DNA from: Actinomadura litoris
GTDB taxonomy: Bacteria; Actinomycetota; Actinomycetes; Streptosporangiales; Streptosporangiaceae
Assembly: GCF_009733595.1 (NCBI RefSeq)
Contig: NZ_WOFH01000008.1
Coordinates: forward strand, 372,001 to 436,000
Direction: 5' to 3'
Length of the DNA stretch: 64,000 nt
Shown here piece after piece: positions 49,633-58,839 of this stretch (position 1 is the first letter of the stretch; the number at the start of each line of letters is the position of its first letter). A program made the position numbers and the translations under genes. The notes beneath the pieces are model-generated. The model was not told the DNA's origin, did no database searches, and saw only the letters and a program-made list of their open reading frames with translations.

Positions 49633-50490
49633 TCAGTCCCGATGGGGCGCGATGGCCACCGGGCATGCGGCGTGGTGCAGCAGCGCCTGGCCCACCGAGC
49701 CCAGCAGCAGCCCGCGGAAACCGCCCGCTCCCCGGGACCCGACCACCAGGAGCGCGGCCTCCTCCGCTGCGTGGAGCAGCACCTCGCGGGCGGATCCCCG
49801 CACCACCTCGGTCCGCACCGCGATCTTCGGGTTCTGCTCGCGGAGCGGCGCGACGAAACGCGCGAGCCGTTCCTCGGCCAGCTCGCGCAGGCCCTCGGCG
49901 TCGACCAGGGGCAGCCCCTCGGCGTCGGCGGAGCCGGGCCACGCCAGTCGCACGACCAGCTCCGTCCGGCGGAGGTCGGCCTCGGTGAACGCCAGGGCCA
50001 GCGCCTCCAGCGAGGAGGCCGACCCGTCGACGCCCGCGACCACCGGGCCGGCGGCGCCGCCCCGGCGCGCCCCGGACCGCACGACCACCAAGGGGCAGGG
50101 GGTGTGCGCGGCCAGGCCGGCGGCCGTTGAGCCCAGCAGCAGGCCGGCGAAGCCGCCGTGGCCGTGCGAGCCCACCACCAGCAGTTCCGCGTTCGCCGCC
50201 GCCTCCAGCAGGATCGGGGCGGAAGCGCCGTTCCCGAGCAGCGCCCGTACGTCGCCGGTGTCCTGCCGGGCGTGCTCCACGCCCTCCGCCAGGACGCGTT
50301 CGGCGGCCACCCGCAGATCGGTGATCGGAATCGCCATCGGCCCCGCGCTCGCGTAGGTGCCCCAGGCGTGGCACACCGTCAGCGGGACGCCCCGCAACCG
50401 GGCCTCCTCGGCGGCCCACCGCACCGCCCTCCCGCTCTGCGCGGAGCCGTCGTAACCGACGACCACCCCGTCGCTCCGCCGTTCGCTCAT
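49633..50490 (-). CDS. Universal stress protein, tandem domains
   Basis: A 285-residue tandem USP with two intact ATP motifs: GSHGHGGFAGLLLGSTA and GSRGAGGFRGLLLGSVG. Opens VVVGYDGSAQSGRAVRWAA. GAGGAG precedes two adjacent ATGs (50493, 50490); the second has better spacing. More like the USP at 35432 than the one downstream of it. Confidence 0.9.
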   Translation of the reverse strand: MSERRSDGVVVGYDGSAQSGRAVRWAAEEARLRGVPLTVCHAWGTYASAGPMAIPITDLRVAAERVLAEGVEHARQDTGDVRALLGNGASAPILLEAAANAELLVVGSHGHGGFAGLLLGSTAAGLAAHTPCPLVVVRSGARRGGAAGPVVAGVDGSASSLEALALAFTEADLRRTELVVRLAWPGSADAEGLPLVDAEGLRELAEERLARFVAPLREQNPKIAVRTEVVRGSAREVLLHAAEEAALLVVGSRGAGGFRGLLLGSVGQALLHHAACPVAIAPHRD

Positions 50491-50563
50491 CATGTCTCCT
50501 CGGTGCCGTCGAGCGTGGACGCGATGCCGGGGGCGCCCGTCCGAGCGCCCCCGGCGGGATCGG

Positions 50564-51127
50564 TCACTTGAGGACGGGGAAGCGCTTGACCAGGCGGGTC
50601 TCGCCCCACCAGCGGCCGAGGCCGAGGGTGTCGCCGGCGCTGACCAGCGCCAGGCCGACGATCAGCAGCGCGTCGATCAGGTGGTCGTCCATGAACACGT
50701 TGTTCTCCGGGGGCAGGACCACCGACCACATCATCACCAGCAGCGCCGCGCCGCCCGCCGCGGCGATCCGCATGCCGACGCCGAGGACGAGCGCGGCACC
50801 GATCCCCGCCAACCCGATCATGAACAGCCAGTCCGCCCAGGCGGCACCGGCGATGCCGTGGTAGAAGCCGGTGAGCGGGCCCTCCGGCGAGTGCTTGAGG
50901 AACCCCTCGGTGGGGCTGCCGCCGTCGACCCACGCCTTGGCGGAGGGGGTCTCGTGCCCCAGGCCGAATGTCTTGTCCAGGAACGCCCACACGAACACCC
51001 AGCCCAGCGCGAGGCGGGCCACCGCCCACACGTAGCGCGCCGCGGGCGACTCGGTCAGCGGCCGGGGCACCACCACGCGGATCAGCGTGCCGCGCCCGGC
51101 GCGTGTCTTGTGCTCGGAAACCGTCAT
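50564..51127 (-). CDS. DoxX family membrane protein
   Basis: A 187-residue protein with four membrane helices (VWAVARLALGWVFVWAFLD, WADWLFMIGLAGIGAALVLG, AGGAALLVMMWSVVL, LIDALLIVGLALVSAG). DoxX/TQO-like proteins associate with respiratory quinol or thiosulfate oxidation; actinobacterial members are linked to redox stress. First gene of the run with the two USPs. A DosR-like box lies 94 bp upstream. Confidence 0.85.
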   Translation of the reverse strand: MTVSEHKTRAGRGTLIRVVVPRPLTESPAARYVWAVARLALGWVFVWAFLDKTFGLGHETPSAKAWVDGGSPTEGFLKHSPEGPLTGFYHGIAGAAWADWLFMIGLAGIGAALVLGVGMRIAAAGGAALLVMMWSVVLPPENNVFMDDHLIDALLIVGLALVSAGDTLGLGRWWGETRLVKRFPVLK

Positions 51128-51221
51128 CGCCGTCTCACCTTCTACTAGATCGTCGTTGGTACGTCCTTGATCCAATCCCGCCGTCGCACCCGGCTGTAGG
51201 CACCTTCGGCACCCGGCCCGA

Positions 51222-51235
51222 AGGACCTTGGTCCC
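51222..51235. promoter_or_regulatory. DosR-like box 10
   Basis: AGGACCTTGGTCCC, between the divergent DoxX (51127) and P-type ATPase (51367) genes. A further weak copy, GGCACCTTCGGCACC, lies at about 51199. Confidence 0.65.
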
Positions 51236-51301
51236 CGCCTCCGGGCCCGATCGACCCCCTCGGCGCCGGTCGGCGCGAAGGGTTCGGAATCCCCCATCAG
51301 G

Positions 51302-51315
51302 GGGACCTTCGCCTC
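51302..51315. promoter_or_regulatory. DosR-like box 11
   Basis: GGGACCTTCGCCTC, 51 bp before the ATPase start at 51367. Confidence 0.55.
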
Positions 51316-51366
51316 TGCGGCCACGAGGTCGCGGGCGGCACGGTGAAGCCGACAGGAGGTGCGACG

Positions 51367-53952
51367 ATGACGACCGCCGAGCCCGCGTATCGCAGGTCCG
51401 CCGCCGATGTGGCGCGCGAGCTGGGTGTGGACGAGCGGCGCGGGCTGTCCTGGGACGAGGCGCGGGCGCGGCTGGCGCGGGAGGGGCCCAACACTTTGCC
51501 CGCCGCGCGGGGGCGGGGCCCGGTGGTGCGGTTCCTGCTCCAGTTCAACAGTCCGCTGATCTACGTCCTGCTGGTGTCGGCCGGGGTGACGGCGCTGCTG
51601 GGCGAGCATGTCGACGCGGTGGTGATCCTGGGCGTGGTGGTCGTCAACGCCGTGGTCGGGTTCGTCCAGGAGTCGCGGGCGGAGAAGGCCCTCACCGCGC
51701 TCGCGGCGCTGACGGAGACGACGGCGACGGCCGTGCGGGACGGGGCGCGCGTCACGCTCCCGGCCGCCGGGCTGGTGCGCGGCGACTTGGTGGAGCTGGA
51801 GGCGGGCGGCAAGGTCCCCGCCGACCTGCGGCTGCTGCGGACCGACGAGCTGGCCGTCGACGAGTCGGCGCTCACCGGCGAGTCGGTGCCCGCCGCCAAG
51901 GACCCGGCGGCGCTGCCCGAGGCCGCGCTGGCCGATCGCGCCGGGATGGCCTACTCCGGGACGCTCGTCACACGCGGCCGGGGCGCCGGGATCGTCGTGG
52001 CGACCGGCGCGCGGACCGAGCTCGGCGACATCCACCGGCTCGTCCACGACACCGGCGCGGTCCAGACGCCGCTGACCCGCAAGATCGCCCGGTTCGGGGC
52101 GCTGGTCACGGTCGCGGTCCTGGCGCTGGCCGTGCTGACGTTCGCGGTCGGCACGCTGCGCGGACGCGGCGCCGCCGAGATGCTGACGGCCGCCGTCGCG
52201 CTCGCGGTCGGCGCGATCCCCGAGGGGCTCCCCGCCGTCGTCACGATCACGCTGGCGCTCGGCGTCGCGCGGATGGTCGGGCGCGGCGCCATCGTCCGGC
52301 GGCTGCCCGCCGTCGAGACGCTCGGCGGCACCACCGTGATCTGCACCGACAAGACCGGCACGCTCACCCGGAACCAGATGACGGTCACCGCCGTCACCGC
52401 CGGAGGGCGCGACTACACCCTCACCGGAACCGGTTACGCGCCGTCCGGGACCCTTGAGCGGGACGGGGAGCCCGTCGACCTCGACGGCCATCCCGCGCTG
52501 CGCGAGACCCTGCTGGCCGGGGCGGCGTGCAATGACGCGGAACTCGTCCAGGACGGCGACTCCTGGCAGGTGGCGGGCGACCCGACCGAGGGCGCGCTCC
52601 TCACCAGCGCCGCCAAGGCCGGGCTCGGGGCCGCGCCGCCCCGCGTCGCCGCGCTGCCGTTCACCTCCGAACGCCGCTTCATGGCCACGCTCCACGAGGA
52701 CGGCACGGTCTACGCCAAGGGCCCCGTCGAGCGCATCCTGGAGCTCTGCGACGACGCCCCCGCCGACGTCACCGCCCGCGCCGAGGAGTTCGGCCGCCAG
52801 GCGCTGCGCGTGCTGGCCTTCGCCAAGGCGCACACCGGCGCGGGACACCTGGACGATCTGCCGCCCCTGACCTTCCTCGGCCTCCAGGCCATGCTCGACC
52901 CGCCGCGCCCCCAGGCCGCGCGGGCCGTCCGGACCTGCCACGACGCCGGGATCCAGGTCAAGATGATCACAGGGGACCACGCCGCCACGGCCCGCGCCAT
53001 CGGCGCCCGCGTCGGCCTCGGCGACGGCGCGGCGATGACCGGCGCCGAACTCGCCGCCGCCGACCCCGGCCGCGTCGCCGCCACCACGGTGTTCGCCCGC
53101 GTGTCCCCGGAGCAGAAGCTCCGCCTCGTCCAGGCCCTCCAGGACGCGGGCCACGTGGTCGCGATGACCGGCGACGGCGTCAACGACGCCCCCGCGCTGA
53201 AGCAGGCCGACATCGGCGTCGCCATGGGGCGGACCGGCACCGACGCCGCCAAGGAGTCGGCCGACATGGTCCTCACCGACGACGACTTCGCCTCGATCGA
53301 GCGGGCGGTCGAGGAGGGGCGCGGCGTCTTCGACAACCTCGTGAAGTTCATCGTGTGGGCGCTGCCGTCCAACATCGGGCTCGGGCTGGTGCTGGTCGCC
53401 GCGATCCTCGCCGGGACGGCGCTGCCGGTGCTCCCCCTCCAGGTCCTGTGGCTGAACATGACCGCCGTGCTCGTCCTCGGCCTGCCCTTCGCCGTCGAGC
53501 CCAAGGACGAGCACATCATGCGCCGCCCGCCCCGCGACCCGGCGCTGCCGCTGCTCACGCGCGCGATGACGCTCCGCGTCCTGCTGGTCTCGGCGATCCT
53601 GCTCGCCGGGGCGTTCGGCCTCCAGCACTGGGAGCGCGCCCACGGCGCCTCCACCGGGGAGGCGCAGACGATCGTCGTGAACGTCTTCGCCCTGACGCTC
53701 ATGACGTACCTGTTCAACTGCCTGTCCCTGGACCGTCCGCTGCTGTGGCGGGGCGTCCGCCGCAACCCGTGGGTCGCCGTCAGCGCCGTGGCGCTCGCCG
53801 GGATCCAGGCCGTCTACACCTACGTCCCGGCGATGAACGACCTTTTCGACTCCGCGCCGCTGGACGGCCCCGCCTGGCTCCGCGTCGCCGCCGTCGCGCT
53901 CGTCTCCTACGTGCTCGTCGAACTCCTCAAACGCGTCCAGCGCCCCCGCTGA
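51367..53952 (+). CDS. P-type cation-translocating ATPase (CtpF-like, P2)
   Basis: An 861-residue P2-type ATPase with about ten helices. N-terminal cation-ATPase domain; DESALTGESVPA (actuator TGES), VGAIPEGLPAVVTI (ion-binding helix 4), phosphorylation site CTDKTGTLTRNQM, MITGDHAATARAIG and MTGDGVNDAPALKQADIGVAMG. The PEGLP motif indicates a Ca2+/Mg2+/Mn2+-type pump; the mycobacterial relative CtpF (Rv1997) is in the DosR regulon. AGGAGGT lies 6 bp before the ATG. Ion specificity is not settled by sequence. Confidence 0.92.
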   Translation: MTTAEPAYRRSAADVARELGVDERRGLSWDEARARLAREGPNTLPAARGRGPVVRFLLQFNSPLIYVLLVSAGVTALLGEHVDAVVILGVVVVNAVVGFVQESRAEKALTALAALTETTATAVRDGARVTLPAAGLVRGDLVELEAGGKVPADLRLLRTDELAVDESALTGESVPAAKDPAALPEAALADRAGMAYSGTLVTRGRGAGIVVATGARTELGDIHRLVHDTGAVQTPLTRKIARFGALVTVAVLALAVLTFAVGTLRGRGAAEMLTAAVALAVGAIPEGLPAVVTITLALGVARMVGRGAIVRRLPAVETLGGTTVICTDKTGTLTRNQMTVTAVTAGGRDYTLTGTGYAPSGTLERDGEPVDLDGHPALRETLLAGAACNDAELVQDGDSWQVAGDPTEGALLTSAAKAGLGAAPPRVAALPFTSERRFMATLHEDGTVYAKGPVERILELCDDAPADVTARAEEFGRQALRVLAFAKAHTGAGHLDDLPPLTFLGLQAMLDPPRPQAARAVRTCHDAGIQVKMITGDHAATARAIGARVGLGDGAAMTGAELAAADPGRVAATTVFARVSPEQKLRLVQALQDAGHVVAMTGDGVNDAPALKQADIGVAMGRTGTDAAKESADMVLTDDDFASIERAVEEGRGVFDNLVKFIVWALPSNIGLGLVLVAAILAGTALPVLPLQVLWLNMTAVLVLGLPFAVEPKDEHIMRRPPRDPALPLLTRAMTLRVLLVSAILLAGAFGLQHWERAHGASTGEAQTIVVNVFALTLMTYLFNCLSLDRPLLWRGVRRNPWVAVSAVALAGIQAVYTYVPAMNDLFDSAPLDGPAWLRVAAVALVSYVLVELLKRVQRPR

Positions 53953-53973
53953 TCCGTGTCGGTGCCGGCTAAC

Positions 53974-53987
53974 GGGACCTTGGTCCC
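53974..53987. promoter_or_regulatory. DosR-like box 12
   Basis: GGGACCTTGGTCCC, 57 bp before hypF, placing the hydrogenase maturation operon in the same regulon as the structural genes. Confidence 0.7.
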
Positions 53988-54044
53988 GGATTCTCGTGCC
54001 GGGCGGCCCTGCCGCGCGGTCCACCGGGCCGGTGTGCTGTCCTC

Positions 54045-56387
54045 ATGACCAACGGCCAGGACGCCGGTGCCGGCGCGCGGCGGATCGAGGTGCGCGGGAC
54101 CGTGCAGGGAGTCGGTTTCCGGCCGTTCGTCTACCGCCTGGCCACGGCCCGCGGCCTGCGCGGCGACGTGCGCAACGCGGGCGGTGCCGTGGTCATCAGG
54201 GCCGCCGGTGACAACACGGCCCTGGACGACTTCGCCGCCCGGCTCGTCGAGGACGCGCCGCGGCACGCGTCGGTGACGGACGTGCTGACGACACGCCTGG
54301 CGGATGCGGCGCTCCCCGCGGGGTTCAGCGTTCTCGGCAGCGCCGCCGGTGCGGCGGCCGCCCGGGACGTCCCGCCCGACCTGGCCACATGCGACGCGTG
54401 CCTGGAGGAGCTGTACGACCCGGCCGACCGCCGGTACCGCTATCCGTTCGTCAACTGCACCGACTGCGGGCCGCGCGCCAGCATCATCGCGGGCCTGCCC
54501 TACGACCGGGCGCGGACGACCATGCGGGGCTTCGCCATGTGCGCGGCGTGCGCGGCCGAGTACCACGACCCGGCCGACCGCCGCTTCCATGCCGAGCCCA
54601 TCGCGTGCCCCGACTGCGGTCCCCGGACGGCCTGGCGGCGCGGCGCGGCGGCGGTCGAGGCCCGCCCGGACGCGGCGGGCGAGGAGGCCGTGGCCGCCGC
54701 CGTGGCGGCGATCGCCGGGGGCGGGGTCGTCGCGGTCAAGGGGATCGGCGGCTACCAGCTGGTGTGCGACGCCACCGGCACGGGCGCGGTGCAACGGCTC
54801 CGCGCGGCCAAGGGGCGGGAGGCGAAGCCGCTCGCCGTGATGGTCGCCGATGTCGCGGCGGCGTCCGCGCTGGCCTCGCTGACCGCCGCCGACGTGGAGC
54901 TGCTGGCCTCCCCCGCCCGGCCTATCGTGCTAGCGCCCCAGGTGGGCGGAGCCGTGGCGCCGCAGGTGTGCTCCGGCATGCCCGACATCGGGATCTTCCT
55001 CCCCTACAGTCCGCTGCATCACCTGCTGCTGCGGGATCTGGCACGGCCTGTGGTGGTGACGAGCGCCAATCGCGCCGGCGGCCCCATGGTGATCGACGAC
55101 GACGAGGCCGTCCGCCTGTTCGCACCCGTCACCGACGGTGTCCTCGCCCATGACCGGCCCGTCCTGGCCCGCCATGACGACAGCGTCGTCCGCGTCCGCG
55201 CGGGACGCCCGTCCACCGTGCGCCGTGCCCGCGGGTACGCTCCCGCGCCGCTGCCGCTGCCGGTGGCCGCGCCCGAACCGCTGCTGGCGCTGGGGGCACA
55301 GCTCAAGCACACCTTCACCGTGGCGTCCGGGCGGCGGGCGGTCCCCGGCCCGCACATCGGGGACCTGGAGGACGCGGAGACGCTGGAGGCGTTCGAGCGC
55401 TCGCTGGAGGCGCGGCTCGTCATCGAGGACGTCGATCCCGTGTACGTCGCCCACGACCTCCACCCCGAGTACCTGTCCACCAAGCACGCCGCCCGCTGGC
55501 CCGCCGAGCGGCGGATCGCCGTCCAGCACCACCACGCCCACGTGGCCGCGACCGCCGCCGAGCACGAGGTCGAGGGCCCGTTCCTCGGCGTGGCCTACGA
55601 CGGACTCGGGCTGGGGGACGACGGCACCTTCTGGGGCGGTGAGGTCCTGCTGGCCACCTATGCGGGCTACCGGCGGCTCGGGCGCTTCTCCCGGGCCCCG
55701 CTGTGCGGTGGGGCCGTCGCCGTCCGACGCCCGGCCCGGATGGCGCTCGGCTACCTGTTCGGCGCCGAGGACCTGGGAGGGCCGGCCCTTGACGCGCCGC
55801 CCGCCGCCCACCCGGCGGCCCGCCTGCCCGAACGGGAGGTCGCGCTCGTGCGCCGCATGATCGACCGGCGGCTGAACTCGCCGCCCGCGTCCAGTGCCGG
55901 GCGCCTCTTCGACGCGGTGGCGGCCCTGCTGGGCGTCTGCGAGGACAACCGCTTCGAGGGGGAGGCGGCGATGCGCCTGGAGGCCGCGGCCGCAGGGCAC
56001 GGCGACGCGGCACCGCTCGCCTGGCGGCTGGCCCGCCGCGACGGGCTGTGGGTCTACGACGGCGCGGCCACCCTCCGCGACGTGCTGGAGGCCCGGTCGA
56101 GCGGGGAGCCGCCGGGGGCGATCGCCGCGGCCTTCCACCACACCCTCGCCGCCGTCACCGCCGCCCTGTGCGAACGCGCCGGCGAGGAGACCGGCGTACG
56201 GACGGTCTGCCTCTCCGGCGGCGTCTTCCAGAACCGCGCGCTGGAGACCGCCGTCCGGGCGGCACTCGGCGGCGCCGGGTTCGAGGTCTTCGCCGGGGAG
56301 CGCGTCCCGGTGAACGACGGCGGTGTCAGCTACGGGCAGGCGGTGGTCGCGGCGGCGCGGCTGTCGGCCGCGACGAGCGAGGAGTGA
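54045..56387 (+). CDS. hypF: Carbamoyltransferase HypF
   Basis: A 780-residue maturation factor that makes the carbamoyl precursor of the active-site CN ligands. Domains in order: acylphosphatase (EVRGTVQGVGFRPFVYRLA), two zinc fingers (CDACLEELYD...CTDCG and CAACAAEY...CPDCG), YrdC-like (VVAVKGIGGYQLVCDA, KGREAKPLAVM), and the Kae1-like carbamoyltransferase (VQHHHAHVAATAAEH, CLSGGVFQNR, VPVNDGGVSYGQ). Full length. The first gene of hypFCDE; hypA and hypB are not in the window. Confidence 0.95.
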   Translation: MTNGQDAGAGARRIEVRGTVQGVGFRPFVYRLATARGLRGDVRNAGGAVVIRAAGDNTALDDFAARLVEDAPRHASVTDVLTTRLADAALPAGFSVLGSAAGAAAARDVPPDLATCDACLEELYDPADRRYRYPFVNCTDCGPRASIIAGLPYDRARTTMRGFAMCAACAAEYHDPADRRFHAEPIACPDCGPRTAWRRGAAAVEARPDAAGEEAVAAAVAAIAGGGVVAVKGIGGYQLVCDATGTGAVQRLRAAKGREAKPLAVMVADVAAASALASLTAADVELLASPARPIVLAPQVGGAVAPQVCSGMPDIGIFLPYSPLHHLLLRDLARPVVVTSANRAGGPMVIDDDEAVRLFAPVTDGVLAHDRPVLARHDDSVVRVRAGRPSTVRRARGYAPAPLPLPVAAPEPLLALGAQLKHTFTVASGRRAVPGPHIGDLEDAETLEAFERSLEARLVIEDVDPVYVAHDLHPEYLSTKHAARWPAERRIAVQHHHAHVAATAAEHEVEGPFLGVAYDGLGLGDDGTFWGGEVLLATYAGYRRLGRFSRAPLCGGAVAVRRPARMALGYLFGAEDLGGPALDAPPAAHPAARLPEREVALVRRMIDRRLNSPPASSAGRLFDAVAALLGVCEDNRFEGEAAMRLEAAAAGHGDAAPLAWRLARRDGLWVYDGAATLRDVLEARSSGEPPGAIAAAFHHTLAAVTAALCERAGEETGVRTVCLSGGVFQNRALETAVRAALGGAGFEVFAGERVPVNDGGVSYGQAVVAAARLSAATSEE

Positions 56388-56392
56388 GCGTC

Positions 56393-56698
56393 ATGTGCCT
56401 GGGCATCCCGGGACGCGTCATCGAGGTCCATGGTGAGGACCCGCGCATGGGCGTCGTCGACTTCGACGGTGTCCGCCGCGAGGTCTGCCTCGCCTTCGCC
56501 CCCGACGCGGACGTCGGGCAGTACGTCATCGTCCACGTCGGGTTCGCCATCAGCACGGTGGACGAGGAGGAGGCCGCGCGCACGCTCGCGGTGATCCGCG
56601 CGATCCCCGACGCGCTGGCGGCCGAACTCGGGGCGGACGAGGAGCCGCCCGTCCCGGCGGGCCGCCATCCTGCGGCCGGCATGGAGGGGACGCCGTGA
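56393..56698 (+). CDS. hypC: Hydrogenase assembly chaperone HypC
   Basis: A 101-residue HypC/HupF. It begins MCLGIPGRVIEV; the Cys2 exposed after Met removal is the residue that binds the large subunit and HypD, which fixes the start at ATG 56393 rather than GTG 56384. VVDFDGVRREVCLAF and YVIVHVGFAISTVDEEEA follow. It overlaps hypD by 4 bp. Confidence 0.95.
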   Translation: MCLGIPGRVIEVHGEDPRMGVVDFDGVRREVCLAFAPDADVGQYVIVHVGFAISTVDEEEAARTLAVIRAIPDALAAELGADEEPPVPAGRHPAAGMEGTP

Positions 56699-57783
56699 GA
56701 TATCTCGACGAGTACAGGGACCCCGCCGTGGCACGGCGGCTGCTGGCCGGCCTCCGCTCCACCGCCACCCGGCCGTGGACGATCATGGAGGTGTGCGGCG
56801 GGCAGACGCACACGATCGTCCGGCAGGGCATCGACGAGCTGCTGCCGGCGGGGATGCGCATGATCCACGGCCCCGGCTGCCCGGTCTGCGTGACCCCGCT
56901 GGAGACGCTGGACCGGGCCCTCGCCATCGCCGCCGACCCGGAGGTCATCTTCACGAGCTTCGGCGACATGCTGCGGGTCCCGGGGTCTTCGGGCGACCTG
57001 CTCGGGCTGCGGGCGCGCGGCGCCGACGTACGGGTCGTCTACACGCCGCTGGACGCCGTCCGCCTGGCGGCCGACCATCCCGACCGCCAGGTGGTCTTCT
57101 TCGCGGTCGGCTTCGAGACGACCGCCCCCGCCAACGCCATGGCCGTGCTGCGCGCCCACGCCCTGGGGCTGGACAACTTCTCGATGCTCGTCAGCCACGT
57201 GCTGGTCCCCCCGGCGATGACCGCGATCCTCGAATCCGAGGACAACCAGGTGGAGGCGTTCCTGGCGGCCGGGCACGTCTGCGCGGTGATGGGATGGACC
57301 GAGTACGAGCCCATCGCCGCCCGCCACCGGGTCCCCGTCGTGGTCACCGGGTTCGAGCCGCTCGACCTGCTGGAGGGCATCCTGATGGCCGTCCGCCAGC
57401 TTGAGGACGGCCGCCACGAGGTCGAGAACCAGTACGCCCGCGCCGTGCGCCGCACCGGCAACACCGCCGCCCAGGAGGCGCTGCGCCGGGTGTTCCAGGT
57501 GACCGAGCGGTCCTGGCGGGGCATCGGCCCCATCCCCGCCAGCGGCTTCGCCCTCGCGCCCGAGTTCGCCGCCCACGACGCCGAGCGGCGCTTCGGCGTG
57601 GGCGGCCTGACCTCGGCCGAGGACAGCGGCTGCATCGCGGGCCCGATCCTGCGGGGAACCAGGCTGCCCACCGACTGCGCCGCCTACGGCACGTCGTGCA
57701 CCCCCCGCCGCCCCCTGGGCGCACCGATGGTCTCCAGCGAGGGGACGTGCGCCGCCTTCTACAACGCCGGGAGGACGCGATGA
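56695..57783 (+). CDS. hypD: Hydrogenase formation protein HypD
   Basis: A 362-residue Fe-S scaffold on which the Fe(CN)2CO unit is assembled. Motifs: MEVCGGQTHTIVRQG, HGPGCPVCVTP, FFAVGFETTAPA, and the C-terminal cluster cysteines in EDSGCIAGPIL, DCAAYGTSCTP and GTCAAFYNAG. The GTG overlaps the hypC stop. Confidence 0.95.
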   Translation: MRYLDEYRDPAVARRLLAGLRSTATRPWTIMEVCGGQTHTIVRQGIDELLPAGMRMIHGPGCPVCVTPLETLDRALAIAADPEVIFTSFGDMLRVPGSSGDLLGLRARGADVRVVYTPLDAVRLAADHPDRQVVFFAVGFETTAPANAMAVLRAHALGLDNFSMLVSHVLVPPAMTAILESEDNQVEAFLAAGHVCAVMGWTEYEPIAARHRVPVVVTGFEPLDLLEGILMAVRQLEDGRHEVENQYARAVRRTGNTAAQEALRRVFQVTERSWRGIGPIPASGFALAPEFAAHDAERRFGVGGLTSAEDSGCIAGPILRGTRLPTDCAAYGTSCTPRRPLGAPMVSSEGTCAAFYNAGRTR

Positions 57784-58826
57784 CCGATCCGACGATGGCG
57801 AGCTGCCCGGTCCCGGCCGCGGAGACGGAGCGGATCCTGCTCGGGCACGGCTCGGGCGGGCGGCTGATGGCGGAGCTGCTGCACGACGTGGTCGGCGCGG
57901 AGCTGGGCGGCGACGTCACCGCCGAGGACGCCGCGATCGTGGACCTCGGCTCCGCGGAGGCGGTGGTCAGCACCGACTCCTTCGTCGTCACGCCGCGCTT
58001 CTTCCCCGGCGGCGACATCGGCTCCCTGGCCGTCCACGGCACCGTCAACGACCTGGCGATGCGGGGGGCGAGACCGGTCGCGCTGAGCCTCGCCTACATC
58101 GTCGAGGAGGGCCTGCCGCTGGCCGAGCTGCGCGCGGTGACCGCGTCGGTGGCGCGCGCGGCGGCGGCCGCCGGCGTCCGGGTGGTCACCGGGGACACCA
58201 AGGTCGTCGGACGCGGCGCCGCGGACGGGCTCTACGTCACGACCACCGGCCTCGGCCTGCGCCCGCCGGGCGCCGCGCCGTCGGCGGTCCGGGGACGCCC
58301 CGGCGACGCCGTCCTGCTCTCCGGCCCGATCGGGCTGCACGGCACCGCGATCCTCAGCGCCCGCGAGCGGCTGGGCTTCGAGGCCGAGATCGCCTCCGAC
58401 AGCAGACCACTGCACGCGCTGGTCGCCGCGATGATCGAGGTCGGCGGGGAGCGGGTGCACGCGTTGCGCGATCCGACCCGGGGCGGCCTCGCCAGTGCCC
58501 TCAACGAACTCGCCGAGTCGTCGGCCGTGGGAGTGGAGCTGGACGAGGAGTCGATCCCCGTCCCGCCACCGGTGGCCGCCGCCTGCGCGCTGCTCGGCCT
58601 GGACCCCGTGCACGTCGCCAACGAGGGCTGCCTCGTCGCCCTCGTCGCCCCGGAGGCGGCGGACGCCGTCCTCGCCGCGATGCGCGCCCGCCCCGACGGC
58701 GCCGGGGCCGTCAGGATCGGGCAGGCCACCGCGGGCCATCCCGGCCGCGTCCAGATGCGCACGCTGCTCGGTTCGGCCCGCGTCGTCGACATGCTGGTCG
58801 GCGAGCAACTCCCCCGCATCTGCTGA
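57780..58826 (+). CDS. hypE: Hydrogenase maturation factor HypE
   Basis: A 348-residue PurM-fold dehydratase that converts the carbamoyl group to thiocyanate. LLGHGSGGRLMAELL at the start, VSTDSFVVTPRFFPGGDIG, GDTKVVGRG, and the C-terminal PRIC with the essential terminal cysteine. It overlaps hypD by 4 bp and ends the hypFCDE operon. HypA and HypB for nickel insertion must come from elsewhere. Confidence 0.95.
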   Translation: MTDPTMASCPVPAAETERILLGHGSGGRLMAELLHDVVGAELGGDVTAEDAAIVDLGSAEAVVSTDSFVVTPRFFPGGDIGSLAVHGTVNDLAMRGARPVALSLAYIVEEGLPLAELRAVTASVARAAAAAGVRVVTGDTKVVGRGAADGLYVTTTGLGLRPPGAAPSAVRGRPGDAVLLSGPIGLHGTAILSARERLGFEAEIASDSRPLHALVAAMIEVGGERVHALRDPTRGGLASALNELAESSAVGVELDEESIPVPPPVAAACALLGLDPVHVANEGCLVALVAPEAADAVLAAMRARPDGAGAVRIGQATAGHPGRVQMRTLLGSARVVDMLVGEQLPRIC

Positions 58827-58839
58827 GGTCGGCGCCGGC

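Noticed and set aside
51145..54024. A 959-codon minus-strand frame opposite the P-type ATPase
   Set aside because: Antisense artefact of codon bias; the plus strand encodes an unmistakable ATPase.
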